From positions 144,044,968 through 144,108,967 of the forward strand of contig NC_053390.1 in assembly GCF_905171765.1 (NCBI RefSeq): 64,000 nucleotides of DNA. Direction: 5' to 3'. The notes under the pieces were generated by a model, which was not told where the DNA came from, ran no database searches, and saw only the letters and a program-made list of their open reading frames with translations. A program made the translations under genes and the position numbers. Each line of letters begins with the position of its first letter. Within the stretch, counting starts at the first letter, position 1. Shown one piece after another: positions 55,586 through 64,000 of the stretch. The DNA comes from Bufo bufo. Lineage: Eukaryota; Chordata; Amphibia; Anura; Bufonidae.

Positions 55586-56587
55586 TTAAAAAAAATTGTT
55601 GCAATACATCTGGCAAAACAGAACACTAGCCTGAACCTTTGCATTAGATTCAATAAGTTATGTGCAGTGTCTTTGTCTGCGATATGCAAAGTATTGAAAA
55701 TGTGCCCACAGTAATCAATCAGAAAAGAAAAAACAAGAGCAGGAAGCCGTTTGACAGTAGCCCCCTTATCTGCACTTGTTTTCATACACAAGCTCCCAAC
55801 TTGGATGTGGATTAGACCAATATGCATCACAAGAAAGCAGGAAACATTCACTTGTAACTAGTTACAACAGTTACCAGCATTGAGCCTTGATGCTTGACTT
55901 CTGTAATACAGTTTGGAATGCATTCTTAACATTGCTTCCACTCACAATACGACCATCTTCATCATATAAAGGAAGGCAGGTATACTTTAAGGTAAACAGG
56001 GATTCAGCTTAACGCACAATTAGTTCAAGGATTTTGGTTAGGAAACTGTTTTCCAGCATTGGATATGTTTGTCTTGTAAACCAGAAAGTCTGTGCCAATT
56101 TTTTTTTGTTAAATGTGGGATTGCACTAAGAAATATAAAAAGGTGTGCATACAGCCAACATTCATGGAAGGACTAGTTACTTTTCCATACTGAATCTGGA
56201 GAGAAGACAATATGAAATACATTACTGAAGAGGTCTTAGCGGAGAATACCTTGCATTGAGGTAGATAACAAGGTTAGGTCACATTAAAACTGGTCATGGA
56301 AAAGGATGAATAATCTACATGGCTACCATACAAGTACATCCGGCCTTAATACAATGTACATGAGTACTCCCAACAAACGTCGGGGGTTCTAATATTTTGT
56401 TGGTGGGAAATGAGGTGCAGTTCCAAGTACCCGGCTATGCCTAGATTTCAGCTCCAATTTAAAAGTCTATTTATGGGGAGTGTGGCCACTGGTCAAGAGT
56501 GTTCGGCAAACTAAATTGTGGATTGCAGAGATTTGTGTAAAATGTTTCATACAATTTACTTATCCAGAAGCTGGCCGTACACATTAA

Positions 56588-57310
56588 AGGGTTTGTCACC
56601 CCGCAAAACTCATTTTTTTTTTTTTTTGGATAGTTAGATTCCTCCTAGCGCGATATAGCAGAATATAATGCTCTTACTTACTTTCATGCGGCCGATTCTT
56701 TATAAAACAAACTTTTATAATATGTAAATGAGGGCTCTACCAGCAAGTAGGGCGTCTACTTGCTGGTAGCTGCTGCAGAAATCCGCCCCCTCGCCGTGTT
56801 GATTGACAGGGCCAGCCGGGATCTCCTCCTCCGGCCGGCCCTGTCAGTAATTCAAAAATCGCGCGCCTCGCGTCATTCGGCGCAGGCGCTCTGAGATGAG
56901 GAGGCTCGTCTCCTCAGCACTCCCTCAGTGCGCCTGCGCCGATGACGTCTTCTCTTTCGGTGATGTCATCGGCGCAGGCGCACTGAGAATACGAGCCTCC
57001 TCATCTCAGAGCGCCTGCGCCGAATGACGCGAGGCGCGCGATTTTTGAATTACTGACAGGGCCGGCCGGCCGGAGGAGATCTCGGCTGGCCCTGTCAATC
57101 AACACGGCGAGGGGGCGGATTTCTGCAGCAGCTACCAGCAAGTAGACGCCCTACTTGCTGGTAGAGCCCTCATTTACATATTATAAAAGTTCGTTTTATA
57201 AAGAATCGGCCGCATGGAAGTAAGAGCATTATATTCTGCTATATCGCACTAGGAGGAATCTAACTATCCAAAAAAAAAAAATATGAGTTTTGCGGGGTGA
57301 CAGAAACCCT
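56588..57310. mobile_element. TTAA-flanked foldback, near-perfect 723-bp inverted repeat
   Basis: Ends AGGGTTTGTCACCCCGCAAA and the complement of AGGGTTTCTGTCACCCCGCA, flanked by TTAA (56584-56587 and 57311-57314). The two arms of about 350 bp match almost throughout, including CTACCAGCAAGTAGGGCGTC, GACAGGGCC and GCGCAGGCGC. The centre is near 56950 (GATGACGTC...GATGTCATC). It has no protein and probably moved by help from a piggyBac- or Kolobok-type transposase. Confidence 0.92.
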
Positions 57311-57594
57311 TTAAGATAGCGGCCGGCTGAACTATTGACAGAGCTTGTTTGGCGGCCTCCCTATATGCCTGCACCCTCAATCAAGCGTGCATTGTGTTCT
57401 CCATAGACACCTCTGGAAGCAGCTTATCTTCCTTAAGAAAAAGAATTGCAAGTTAAATTCAACTGCCCATTCCTTCTCTCCCAACATGTCAGAAAATCTC
57501 CACAAATCCAATATGGAAAATCAACATGGAAATCAGGAGGTCTCCACAGGCATTAGACAGGTCGGCTACTCAAATCAGCAGGTTCCAACATTAA

Positions 57595-58121
57595 AAAAGG
57601 CATCTGTCAGCAGAGTTGTACTTTTGACACTGCAGACCTGTTACATGTGCACTTGGCAGCTGAAAGCATCTGTGTTAGTCCCATGTTCATATGTGCCCAC
57701 ATTGCTGAGAAAAATGATGTTTTAATATATGCAAATGAGCTCTAAGAGCAACGGGGGCGTTGCCATTACACCTAGAGATGGCTCTCTGCAACTGCTGCAC
57801 TCACAGGGCCAGGCAGTGTAAATGTGATCACACCTGGCCCTGACTTCTCCTAAAGTCTTGCACTGTGCTGTTTACACTGCCTGGCCCTGTCAGTGTGCAT
57901 GGTAGTTGCAGATGGTGCAGAGCCTCTAGGTGAAATAGCACCCCCCCCCCCTTCCCCCATTCATCCTAGAGGCTCATTTGCACATATTAAAACTTCATTT
58001 TTCTCAGCAATGCCTGCGCATATGAACATGGGACCAACACAGATGCCTTCAGCTGCCAAGCGCACATGTAACGGGTCGGCCAGTGTCATAGGTACAAATC
58101 TGCTGACAGTGACCAAACCCT
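57595..58121. mobile_element. TTAA-flanked foldback MITE
   Basis: TTAA at 57591-57594 and 58122-58125. Arms: GCATCTGTCAGCAGAGTTGT, then CATGTTCATATG and GAGAAAAATGA, pair with GCTCATTTGCACATATTAAA, CATATGAACATG and CAAATCTGCTGACAG. The interior has a C-run (57943-57954) and GGGCCAGGCAGTGTAAA repeated inverted. Confidence 0.85.
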
Positions 58122-58732
58122 TTAAAGTACATCTAACAGAATCCAGGCAGCATCCTCCCTTGCACAGGAGCCGAACTGTAGTTTAACCGATCCAAAACCT
58201 GTATAGTATGTGGCTGTGGATGGGCAAGAAAGCCATCACGTGATTGAACCACATTACTGTTGTGATTTTGGCTCCTAAGGAAGCGGGGCCTGGCAGCCAT
58301 AAGCCTTGTGACAAGCAACTCAGGTGAGCTAAAAGGTGACCCGTCTGATTACTGAGGCACCTATGTGCCCATTTAGCCTGGATTCTTTTAAAGTGACCAA
58401 CTGAAGTCCACACAAAATAATGGCTGAAAAAGGAACCATTTCCCACATCTCAAAATGTAGTATAAACGTAAATTCTGCAATGTAGCCAACATTTGTAAAG
58501 TTTTCATATGTGCAAGAGATGCATGAAGTGTTTTACTTTTCCCCATAAAACTGGTTTGTGATAAGCAGCTGCAGAATTATTCCCCCCGCAGCAGAACCAC
58601 ACTGATGGCACCGACACACATGACAGCGAAGCATCTAACCTTCACATGGTCTGAATTTAGGATTCCTCAACTGCACAAACATTCTGGTTTACAGAGAGAC
58701 AAGAGCAAGCATGTTTGATGCTGGAGGCAATG

Positions 58733-58738
58733 TTTATT
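58733..58738 (-). terminator. candidate proximal poly(A) signal
   Basis: AATAAA on the minus strand (TTTATT on plus), 1.4 kb downstream of the ell2 stop. Confidence 0.3.
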
Positions 58739-60126
58739 ACAGATACTGACAACAGGCTTTTTTGGCAAACATTCCAATAATGACATCTGTAAACATTATG
58801 CGTCCCTTTTTCATTGGCAGCACTTATTATGACAGGGAAAAAAAAAATAAAAAAAAAAATTCAGTCTACCCAGAATGCAAAGAAAAGCAATATATATATA
58901 AATAAAAAAAAATTAAATAAAAAAAAAATGTTCCCACATGAAAAAAAAAAAATTATAATTTTAATTAAAGTAAACTGGTACATTGCATGAAATGCAACTT
59001 TGTGCTGTCTGATGATCACAGTATTTCTTAAAGTTAAATATATCTGTACTTTACTTAAGCTCCTAGTTTACAGGAGAAAAAAAAATCTTTACATATACAT
59101 GTAGGTAAATAGTCTCTTTGCATAATCTTTCAAAAATACTTTATATCCGTATATAAATAAGTTACCTACATCATTACATTTATTAATTGGTAATCCAAAA
59201 AAAAAAATAAAAAAAATTTAAACCTCTTCACAAGAAGTAACCCCCCCCCCCCTCCACTGAAAGGGCTCCGCTTGGTTTGATACCAGCTCCCTTATAACCC
59301 TCCCCCTCACTCCGATGTCAATAATGCTGACAAATTCTTGAAATGGAAATGCAAACGTTTTCCACAACACAAGTAGCAAATTCATAGGAAAAACCCTAGA
59401 ATAACACTCGCCAGTTTTTTAAAACCTGAGCGTTTGGCCTATTACATAGCAGCTTTGAGTTCTCATCATGCATGCTCACACCCACACAACCCTCGCACAC
59501 GTACAAGCACGCTCCTAGACGCTGATAGGCCACGGTGTGCTTCCCATTGCTTTAGGAAGCCGTGTAGAAATACTTAACTACACTAAATATAAACAGGCAA
59601 ACACCTTAAGGCATCCATTGAAGTGTGTGTGTAGGGAGGGGTTATGACTTAAAGTTTAGGATAGATTTTTTTTCTATATTTCTTTTTTCTGTCTCTTAAC
59701 CCTCTATTTTTATTTTGCTTTTTGTGTTTTTTTTTTTTAAAATACATTTTTGTGCAAATTTTTTTTTAACCTTCTACCATTTAAGGCAAAGGGTTTGCAT
59801 TTAAGAAAGAAGACAGACATTTATCCAAAAGCACATTATGCTACATAAAACTTAGAATGCGCAGTTCATCGAGTATAGTCTCTGGAATTCCAGTATCTAT
59901 ACTGATTTCCACAGATAAATGAGAGTCCGAAGGACAAGGAAGAGGAGAAAGCAGCTTTTAAATAAGCAGGATAAAGGTAAGGTTGGGCACCAGGAGGAGG
60001 GAAGAAATTAAGTCTGCTAATACTGAAACTCCTGAAAAAAAAAGTTTCTTTGCTTTATCCTAGCGTAACACATCTGGAATTTTAAATAAATAACGTTAAG
60101 TATTCACATCTTGTCTAGGCAGAGCT

Positions 60127-60243
60127 TTAGTGCCAGGACTCTGCCAGTTGTTGGTCAAATTCTCCTATTAGTCTTTTGATGTGGGCAAGCTTGTTGTGCA
60201 GGTATTCACATCTGTATTTTTCTTCATAATAGTTCGGACTTGC
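60127..60243 (-). CDS. ell2: ell2 last coding exon
   Basis: Acceptor TCTGTTTTACAG is followed by ASPNYYEEKYRCEYL, then HNKLAHIKRLIGEFDQQ, and ends AESWH plus TAA (60127-60129). These 38 residues are the end of the occludin/ELL homology domain. They match the C-terminus of ELL-family elongation factors and fit ELL2 best (GEFDQQ-AESW ending). ELL2 is a nuclear factor that raises RNA polymerase II elongation rate within the super elongation complex. The C-terminal helices mediate partner contacts. Phase 0 follows from exon B. Assignment to ELL2 rather than ELL or ELL3 rests on this ending and the preceding exons. Confidence 0.9.
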   Translation of the reverse strand, partial: ASPNYYEEKYRCEYLHNKLAHIKRLIGEFDQQLAESWH

Positions 60244-60567
60244 CTGTAAAACAGACAAAGGAATGGATGTAAATGTGTATTCAAATGTAAGCTTGGAAGA
60301 CAATAGAACGTGCATTGTAAAATGTGAGGGATCCAAAAGGCAGGGCCAGTACAAGAAAAGCACGGGTCAAACTGCCAAGCCATATTTTTAAATATTCAAT
60401 GACTATCATAAACCCCAAATTTTACACACAGGCACATTTTGTCCATGATTTCAATTGTTTAAATTTAATGCATTTTCCAAAACTGCCGTCTAAGTGGATG
60501 AAATAGTATAGCCATGACCAAGAATTGATTACATGCAGGGTATCCACTTATCAGAAACTCAAAACTT

Positions 60568-61028
60568 CAAGGGGTTGTCTCATCTCTCCTGTTCAGGGCT
60601 GATGCTGAACATCCTCAATTTGGGGGCGTTGACTTGGAAGTTGATAGGTAGCACAGACAAGCAGGGTGCTGATAAAGTCACTGCGCTGCTTGCCTGTGCA
60701 TGCACGTTCCCGAGACTGCTAGTGAAGCATTTTCATTATCAGTTTCAGCGCAGAGGGACGATGGAGTGAGCAGCCAGTGACAGTGTGTAGAACAGCTCCA
60801 AGGCTACTGCACATGCCATGGAGCGGTTCTATAGACTGATGCAAGGTGACTGGGACGGGAGCTGGTGTGCATGCTCCTGGCGACCTGCACGGCAACCACT
60901 GCTAGACTGTAGCAGTAACCATATCCTAGCTGAACGAGCAGACAAAAGGGTTAGAATATTCAGAGTGGCATGTACTGAAGATTTAGGTATGCTAGGAACC
61001 ATTTAATGAGATGGGACAACTCTTTTAA
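60568..61028. mobile_element. decayed TTAA-type MITE in ell2 intron
   Basis: Left AAGGGGTTGTCTCATCTC and right complement AAGAGTTGTCCCATCTC form inverted ends. TTAA survives only at the right. Confidence 0.55.
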
Positions 61029-61287
61029 CTTCGAATAAAAATTAAATTCTGTCATGCAAAAAGAGACCAGATTACTACATCATTGTTGCAACAAAACCAG
61101 GCAAACTAAATGGGATCACTCTGCATATAGTCACGGGGTTAGGATACATGGGGGCATCTAAAGCACTCTAAATGGCAGCGATTGCGCCAAAAACAAAGGC
61201 TGCGGTCTTCAGGACCCTCTAGTATGAGGCCAACACCTGTATTATATCAGTAATCAGACTACAACAAGATGTGCAGTAGAGGGGCAA

Positions 61288-61605
61288 TTGCCCTCAATCA
61301 CTACTCTCCTAGAACAGTACCCACTGACAGCGATACAGCTCCCATCAATTATCAAATTACTCCATAACCCAGATGGCATATGGAAAAACGCATTTCACCA
61401 ATTACATCACAGACTAAACATAGCGGGCTTCACGCAAATGAAGTCCCTGCTATCCCAACACGTTTCTGACCACCATTTGGGAACCTTTACAAATAAAAGG
61501 TGCGCTGAACTGGTCTCCTTTAGTCTTTATAATGCCACATCACCACCTGCAGTGGCCACTGTAGAGCAAATGTATGACCGGCCATGTATTCTGGTTATAG
61601 AATAA
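61288..61605 (+). other. unassigned open frame in ell2 intron
   Basis: 106-codon plus frame (MPSITTLLEQYPLTAIQLPS...). I do not recognise it. It has no domain, no start or splice context and sits antisense in an intron just before a LINE fragment. It may be remains of a mobile element, or chance. Confidence 0.2.
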
Positions 61606-61639
61606 TATGGAAACTAAACTAATCTAAGAACTAATATTA

Positions 61640-62212
61640 CAACTTTACAAAGTGCTGGTGCGGCCTCATCTGGAATATGCAGTGCAGTTCTGGGCACCAT
61701 TACATAGAAAGGATGCACTACAGCTGGAAAAAGTACAGAGGAGAGCTACTAAAATGATAAGGGGCATGGAGGGTCTTAGTTATGAAGAAAGATTAAAAGA
61801 ATTGAATTTATTTAGTCTTGAGAAGAGACGGCTAAGGGGGGACATGATTAACCTATACAAATATATAAATGGGCCATACAAAAAATACGGCAAAAAGCTG
61901 TTCCATGTAAAATGCGCTCAAAAGACGAGGCACTGCCTCCGACTGGAGAAGAAAAAGTTCCGTCTCCAGAAGCGTCAAAGCTTCTTTACTGTGAAGCTGT
62001 GGAATAGACTTCCTCAGGACATGGTCACAGCAGGAACAGTGGACAGTTTCAAAAAGGGTTTAGACGAATTCTTAAAAGTAAAAAACATTAATGCTTATGA
62101 AAACGTGTAGAAATCTGAGTATCACTTCCTTCTGGGATTCGCGGCCCCACCTACCCCTTGGTTGAACTTGATGGACGTATGTCTTTTCAACCGTATTAAC
62201 TATGTAACTAGT
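61640..62212 (+). mobile_element. CR1-superfamily LINE 3' end fragment
   Basis: Plus-strand reading LVRPHLEYAVQFWAPLHR, LEKVQRRATKMIRGMEGLS and SLEKRRLRGDMINLYKYI, then FFTVKLWNRLPQDMV and FKKGLDEFLK (to 62110). The 3' UTR ends ATGTCTTTTCAACCGTATTA...CTATGTAACTAG. It is the RT C-terminal extension typical of this clade, 5'-truncated near 61640, with no palm domain. It is the opposite strand to the ell2 gene and ends 66 bp from exon B. Confidence 0.85.
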
Positions 62213-62277
62213 CTTTGAGTGAAACCAGCATTTAACTTACAAAATGAAGAATTCTATATTATGCTCGAGATACATAC

Positions 62278-62322
62278 CTCTTTAAATTTCCTGTACTCCT
62301 TGATAACCTCTTCATGTACAAT
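62278..62322 (-). CDS. ell2: ell2 internal coding exon (45 bp)
   Basis: Acceptor CTATCTTTGCAG, 15 codons reading IVHEEVIKEYRKFKE, donor GTATGT. It sits in phase 0 between the exon at 63844 and the last exon. The segment is part of the occludin/ELL domain helix and matches the VHEEV-EY-K pattern of ELL2. It is too short for an ordinary open-frame scan. I identified it from splice sites and family sequence. Confidence 0.85.
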
Positions 62323-63843
62323 CTGCAAAGATAGGTCCGTAAAATACAAGTTTATTAAGGACCAGCCCTCAAGGTTGATGCTCACAACATTTGATGGGGG
62401 GGACGCACAACAGTCAGGCATTTATGGCACAACTTCTATATAGATCTCCGATGTGTGCGATTGGAATAACCATCAAATGTTTTTACTAATTTTTGGAAAG
62501 TATAGATCAGTAGGGGACACCATACATCCCTTCCATATGTACATGTTTTATTTCTCACTCATGTTAAGTAGGAATGTAATAAAATGTTTTAGTTCACATT
62601 AGACAATCTTAAAGGCTATAGCAGTGGCAAGATAAAAATGGTTTCATATGATGGTGGTTATCGCAAGTCAAAAAAAGTTGAACTAAGTTTCAGTCAGCGA
62701 TCATTCATTAATCTTCAGACCCAGATTTGCCGTTGCAGACTTTTCTTCTGTGGATGGTCCCCTCCCAGTCATAAGCTGATGAGAGGACTGCGTGTCCAGG
62801 GTGCTGATGCTTCATTAGCCATCAGCAAGTGTCATTCCTGGACTGATTTCTTCTAATATGGCTCTGAGCTCTCCCCACCCTGTATTCAGGCTGCCATGAT
62901 GTTGTAAGTGCGAAATCTCTTCCCTGATGTCAGCTGTGTGATCTATTACTCGTTCCCCTTCACATTCTGCCATGGGTTCTATTTTCGCTATACTGATGCT
63001 GTGTGACCTCTCCCCCTGAATACCTTAGGTCCTCAACTCACCAGCAGCTTGTTCTGCATGTTTACCCCCTTTCCTAGGATTACTATTAGGTCCCAGGCAC
63101 ACGACTGCATTTTCTGTTTGCATCAGATTTAGATTTTTTTGCAGACCGGATGCGGACCCATTTATTTCTGTGTGTATCTGAATGTCCGATCCGAGGCTCA
63201 TCAAAAATGAAAGAACATGTCTATTCTTGTCTGCAATACGGCCAAGCATAGGACATTTCTACAATAGTGTAGGATATGCAGAATGGGAAAGCATGGTGCA
63301 CACAGCCTGTATTCTTTGTCAGACCCGTGGACGACAAAATGGATACGTGTTGTGCATGGAAAAAAAGGGTAGAGCAGATATCTGCATGAGGGAGTGTTGT
63401 ATGTTAGAAGCAGCCGCACAGCCAGCCATGTATAGGAGTTGCAGACTACAAAGTGGTAGGAAATTTTTAATGAAGACTATATTTAAAAAATTGCTTAAGG
63501 GGGTTGTGCACCTTAGGGGGAGTTTTTGGCAACTTCTCCCCCACCCAAACCTGGAAAGAGAAGCATACTTATCTGCTTTCCGGCACAGGCTCCTTCGTTC
63601 CACAGCCTCGGCTGCTCTCCCTGGGCAATCTGGATGTAAACTTCCTGGTCATGTGATGCAAGGGAAGTAGGTCAACAGGAAGTTGACATCCAGGGAGCCC
63701 AGTGGTAAGTAGTAGCCTGCTCCAGAACACAGGCAAGCATGCTTCTCTTTGCATGTCTGCTCAGGATGGCCAACACCCACCCCCAAAGGTGCAAAGCCCC
63801 TTTAATTTTGCAGGTAGGAAGCAAAATGCATTGCTGAACAAAC
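62323..63843 (-). other. ell2: ell2 intron between exons A and B
   Basis: Donor GTTTGT after exon A, acceptor TTTGCAG before exon B. Holds a TTAA-flanked MITE (63499-63801), a possible MITE-related stretch near 63090-63260 and no other supported gene. Confidence 0.8.
63499..63801. mobile_element. TTAA-flanked MITE in ell2 intron
   Basis: GGGGGTTGTGCACCTTAGGGGG and the complement of CCCCCAAAGGTGCAAAGCCC, flanked by TTAA (63495-63498 and 63802-63805). It ends only 42 bp from the exon A donor. Confidence 0.75.
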
Positions 63844-64000
63844 CTGGTATTCCCTAGAACCAGGGGAAAGGCGCTTTCTTTGGGCATCCAGCTGCATGAA
63901 TTTTGTAGTGATACCTTCTACTCGGGCATGTAAGCTGCGATACTCATCATATTCAGAGTTGAAGTCATCTTTGTAACTTTGCCTCTGTTCTTTGGACACA
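63844..64000 (-). CDS. ell2: ell2 coding exon (partial at window edge)
   Basis: Reads VSKEQRQSYKDDFNSEY, DEYRSLHARVEGITTKF and MQLDAQRKRLSPGSREYQ, then the donor GTTTGT (63843-63838). This is the start of the occludin/ELL homology domain. The DFN-EYDEYR and LDAQRKRLSPGS segments are diagnostic of ELL-family proteins, and the RKRLSPGS form fits ELL2. The exon continues past the right edge of the window. Together with the two downstream exons it gives about 105 residues of the C-terminal domain. Confidence 0.92.

Larger units (their letters stand above)
53400..60126 (-). other. ell2: putative long 3' UTR of ell2
   Basis: Begins right after the stop at 60127. The stretches 58130-60126, 55300-56580 and 53280-54840 lack recognisable transposon proteins and are A/T-rich with several T- or A-runs. 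AATAAA on the minus strand occurs at 58738-58733 and 53428-53423, either of which could end the transcript. Long 3' UTRs are common in this gene family, so the far site is plausible, but nothing in the sequence decides it. MITEs at 54846-55286, 56588-57310 and 57595-58121 would lie inside. Transcript data are needed for the true end. Confidence 0.4.
60244..62277 (-). other. ell2: ell2 intron between exons B and C
   Basis: Bounded by donor GTATGT after exon B and acceptor ACAG before exon C. Contains a TTAA-related MITE (60568-61028), an unassigned plus frame (61288-61605) and a LINE 3' end on the plus strand (61640-62212). Confidence 0.8.

Noticed and set aside
57345..57725. 126-codon plus frame near the ell2 3' region
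   Set aside because: Antisense to the putative 3' UTR, runs into a MITE and shows no recognisable domain.

Overview
The window looks like a transposon-dense, gene-poor stretch of a large vertebrate genome, most likely an anuran amphibian. This rests on one recognisable vertebrate gene end (ell2, minus strand, right edge) and on a repeat mix typical of frogs: Tc1/mariner, hAT, Harbinger-type MITEs, TTAA-flanked foldbacks, Penelope-like elements and CR1/L1 LINEs. The species assignment is inference. I see no bacterial-type operon, CRISPR array, rRNA or tRNA gene.

Layout. 1-1070: end of a Penelope-like element (PLE). 1072-3985: two adjacent copies of a repeat carrying 30-bp minisatellites; one copy is interrupted by a MITE with a 3-bp target duplication. 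4878-11107: a complete but dead hAT element with a perfect 8-bp target duplication, two different subterminal tandem arrays and a scrambled transposase. 14071-15197 and 21932-26094: two PLEs with GIY-YIG endonuclease reading frames, inverted terminal arms and 14-bp target duplications. Between them, 15427-21292 is a TTAA-flanked composite of nested palindromes and satellites. 28035-31505: MITEs and foldbacks. 32216-34265: a Sleeping Beauty-like Tc1 element split by a MITE. 36123-46212: four further Tc1-like copies of three or four families, an L1-like and a CR1-like LINE, and a possible LTR. 46664-52925: a MITE cluster plus another Tc1 copy.

The host gene. From about 53.4 kb to the right edge the window holds the 3' end of ell2 on the minus strand: three coding exons (63844-64000, 62278-62322, 60127-60243) with consensus splice sites, then a probable long 3' UTR. 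These exons encode the occludin/ELL homology domain. MITEs and a LINE fragment lie in the introns, and foldback MITEs lie inside the putative 3' UTR.

Almost every other long open frame is either a transposon protein or an accident of repeat periodicity. The best candidates for living mobile proteins are two uninterrupted Tc1-type transposases (42700-43713 and 49598-50602, minus); the second has a locally scrambled linker. The most notable structural points are the matched architecture of the two PLEs with a hammerhead-like motif in their arms, the two hAT subterminal arrays that share one 20-nt core, the palindrome centres that appear in both orientations, the 939-bp higher-order satellite repeat, and the 723-bp near-perfect inverted repeat in the putative ell2 3' UTR.
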